Shown here in pieces: positions 32,745-32,880 of a stretch of DNA of 32,880 nucleotides (position 1 is the first letter of the stretch; each line of letters starts with the position of its first letter). The notes beneath the pieces are model-generated. The model was not told the DNA's origin, searched no databases, and worked only from the letters and a program-made list of their open reading frames with translations. The stretch is taken from contig JBDLJH010000028.1 in NCBI GenBank assembly GCA_039714395.1, forward strand, positions 1 to 32,880, written 5' to 3'. The stretch comes from JAPHSX01 sp039714395. GTDB lineage: Bacteria; Pseudomonadota; Gammaproteobacteria; Thiohalomonadales; Thiohalomonadaceae. A program made the translations under genes and the position numbers.

Positions 32745-32880
32745 TTACTTGAACAGCTTGGACTTATCTACGAGATCAACATGAGCGCGCTTGAAGCAGG
32801 TCCACTCTTTGGTCTCTTTGTTGTAGATAGAGTTAACGAAGCAGTGCCAGTTCTCCTCGTCGACGAAGTTCTTGTCGGCG
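32745..32880 (-). CDS. aprA: C-terminal end of a gene, probably aprA (APS reductase alpha subunit); partial
   Basis: Only the last 45 codons are in the window; the gene continues beyond 32880. They read DEENWHCFVNSIYNKETKEW and end HVDLVDKSKLFK. The NW..FVNS.Y....EW pattern resembles the C-terminus of dissimilatory APS reductase alpha subunits of sulfur oxidisers. AprAB converts sulfite plus AMP to APS and gives electrons to Qmo, which fits the qmoAB-hdrCB operon 17 kb away. The fragment is short, so the assignment is tentative. Confidence 0.5.
   Translation of the reverse strand, partial: ADKNFVDEENWHCFVNSIYNKETKEWTCFKRAHVDLVDKSKLFK

Noticed and set aside
1..32880. CRISPR arrays, tRNA, rRNA, prophage or toxin-antitoxin modules
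   Set aside because: No regularly spaced repeats, tRNA cloverleaf, rRNA stretch, phage structural genes or paired small toxin/antitoxin frames were recognised.

Overview
The window reads as the chromosome of a sulfur-oxidising, autotrophic gammaproteobacterium (Chromatiales or thiotrophic-symbiont type). The evidence is a qmoA-qmoB-hdrC-hdrB operon, the probable 3' end of aprA (APS reductase) at the right edge, a cbbQ-cbbO RuBisCO-activase pair, and a YeeE-type sulfur transporter next to a TusA-like protein. The taxon is inferred from gene content; no rRNA or other phylogenetic marker is present.

Layout. (1) 1-4720 is a decayed, AT-richer accessory patch. It holds three IS10-like ends (a 3' remnant at 1-94, a second 3' remnant at about 1191-1376, and a complete IS at 3078-4420), a DegV-family pseudogene with two frameshifts, an SPFH/Band-7 membrane protein gene bracketed by inward-facing IS ends, and many short CTGACCC(C)-type repeats including a 131-bp direct duplication. 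(2) 4728-5825 is a membrane diguanylate cyclase, followed by about 600 bp of palindromic repeat DNA. (3) 6439-9496 is the split B12-dependent ribonucleotide reductase nrdJa-nrdJb, with NrdR-box-like sites upstream. (4) 9970-10392 is an Hsp20 gene with a sigma-32-like promoter. (5) 10587-15646 is the qmoAB-hdrCB operon on the minus strand, divergent from cbbQ-cbbO at 15933-18872. (6) 18880-22490 is a minus-strand operon: YeeE transporter, TusA-like protein, then a PAS-PAS-GGDEF-EAL protein. (7) 22799-28125 holds a membrane class III nucleotide cyclase with an SH3-like segment, an MscS channel, a GAF-EAL phosphodiesterase, a small lipoprotein and an outer-membrane beta-barrel protein. (8) 28171-32389, all minus strand, holds a DegQ-type protease, an OmpA-family protein, a TrmO tRNA methyltransferase and a YkgJ-family cysteine-cluster protein. 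The probable aprA end lies at 32745-32880.

How it fits together. APS reductase (AprAB), Qmo and Hdr subunits are expected to carry electrons from sulfite oxidation; CbbQO reactivates RuBisCO so that those electrons can drive CO2 fixation; YeeE and TusA probably import and carry reduced sulfur. Three c-di-GMP enzymes and one cAMP/cGMP-type cyclase in the window suggest strong second-messenger control, and one of them is apparently co-transcribed with the sulfur importer.

The most unusual structure is a family of four long fold-back elements (6325-6430, 7216-7340, 24098-24259, 32546-32685). They share short core motifs, but their arms differ between copies while still pairing within each copy. 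Three of the four abut stop codons.
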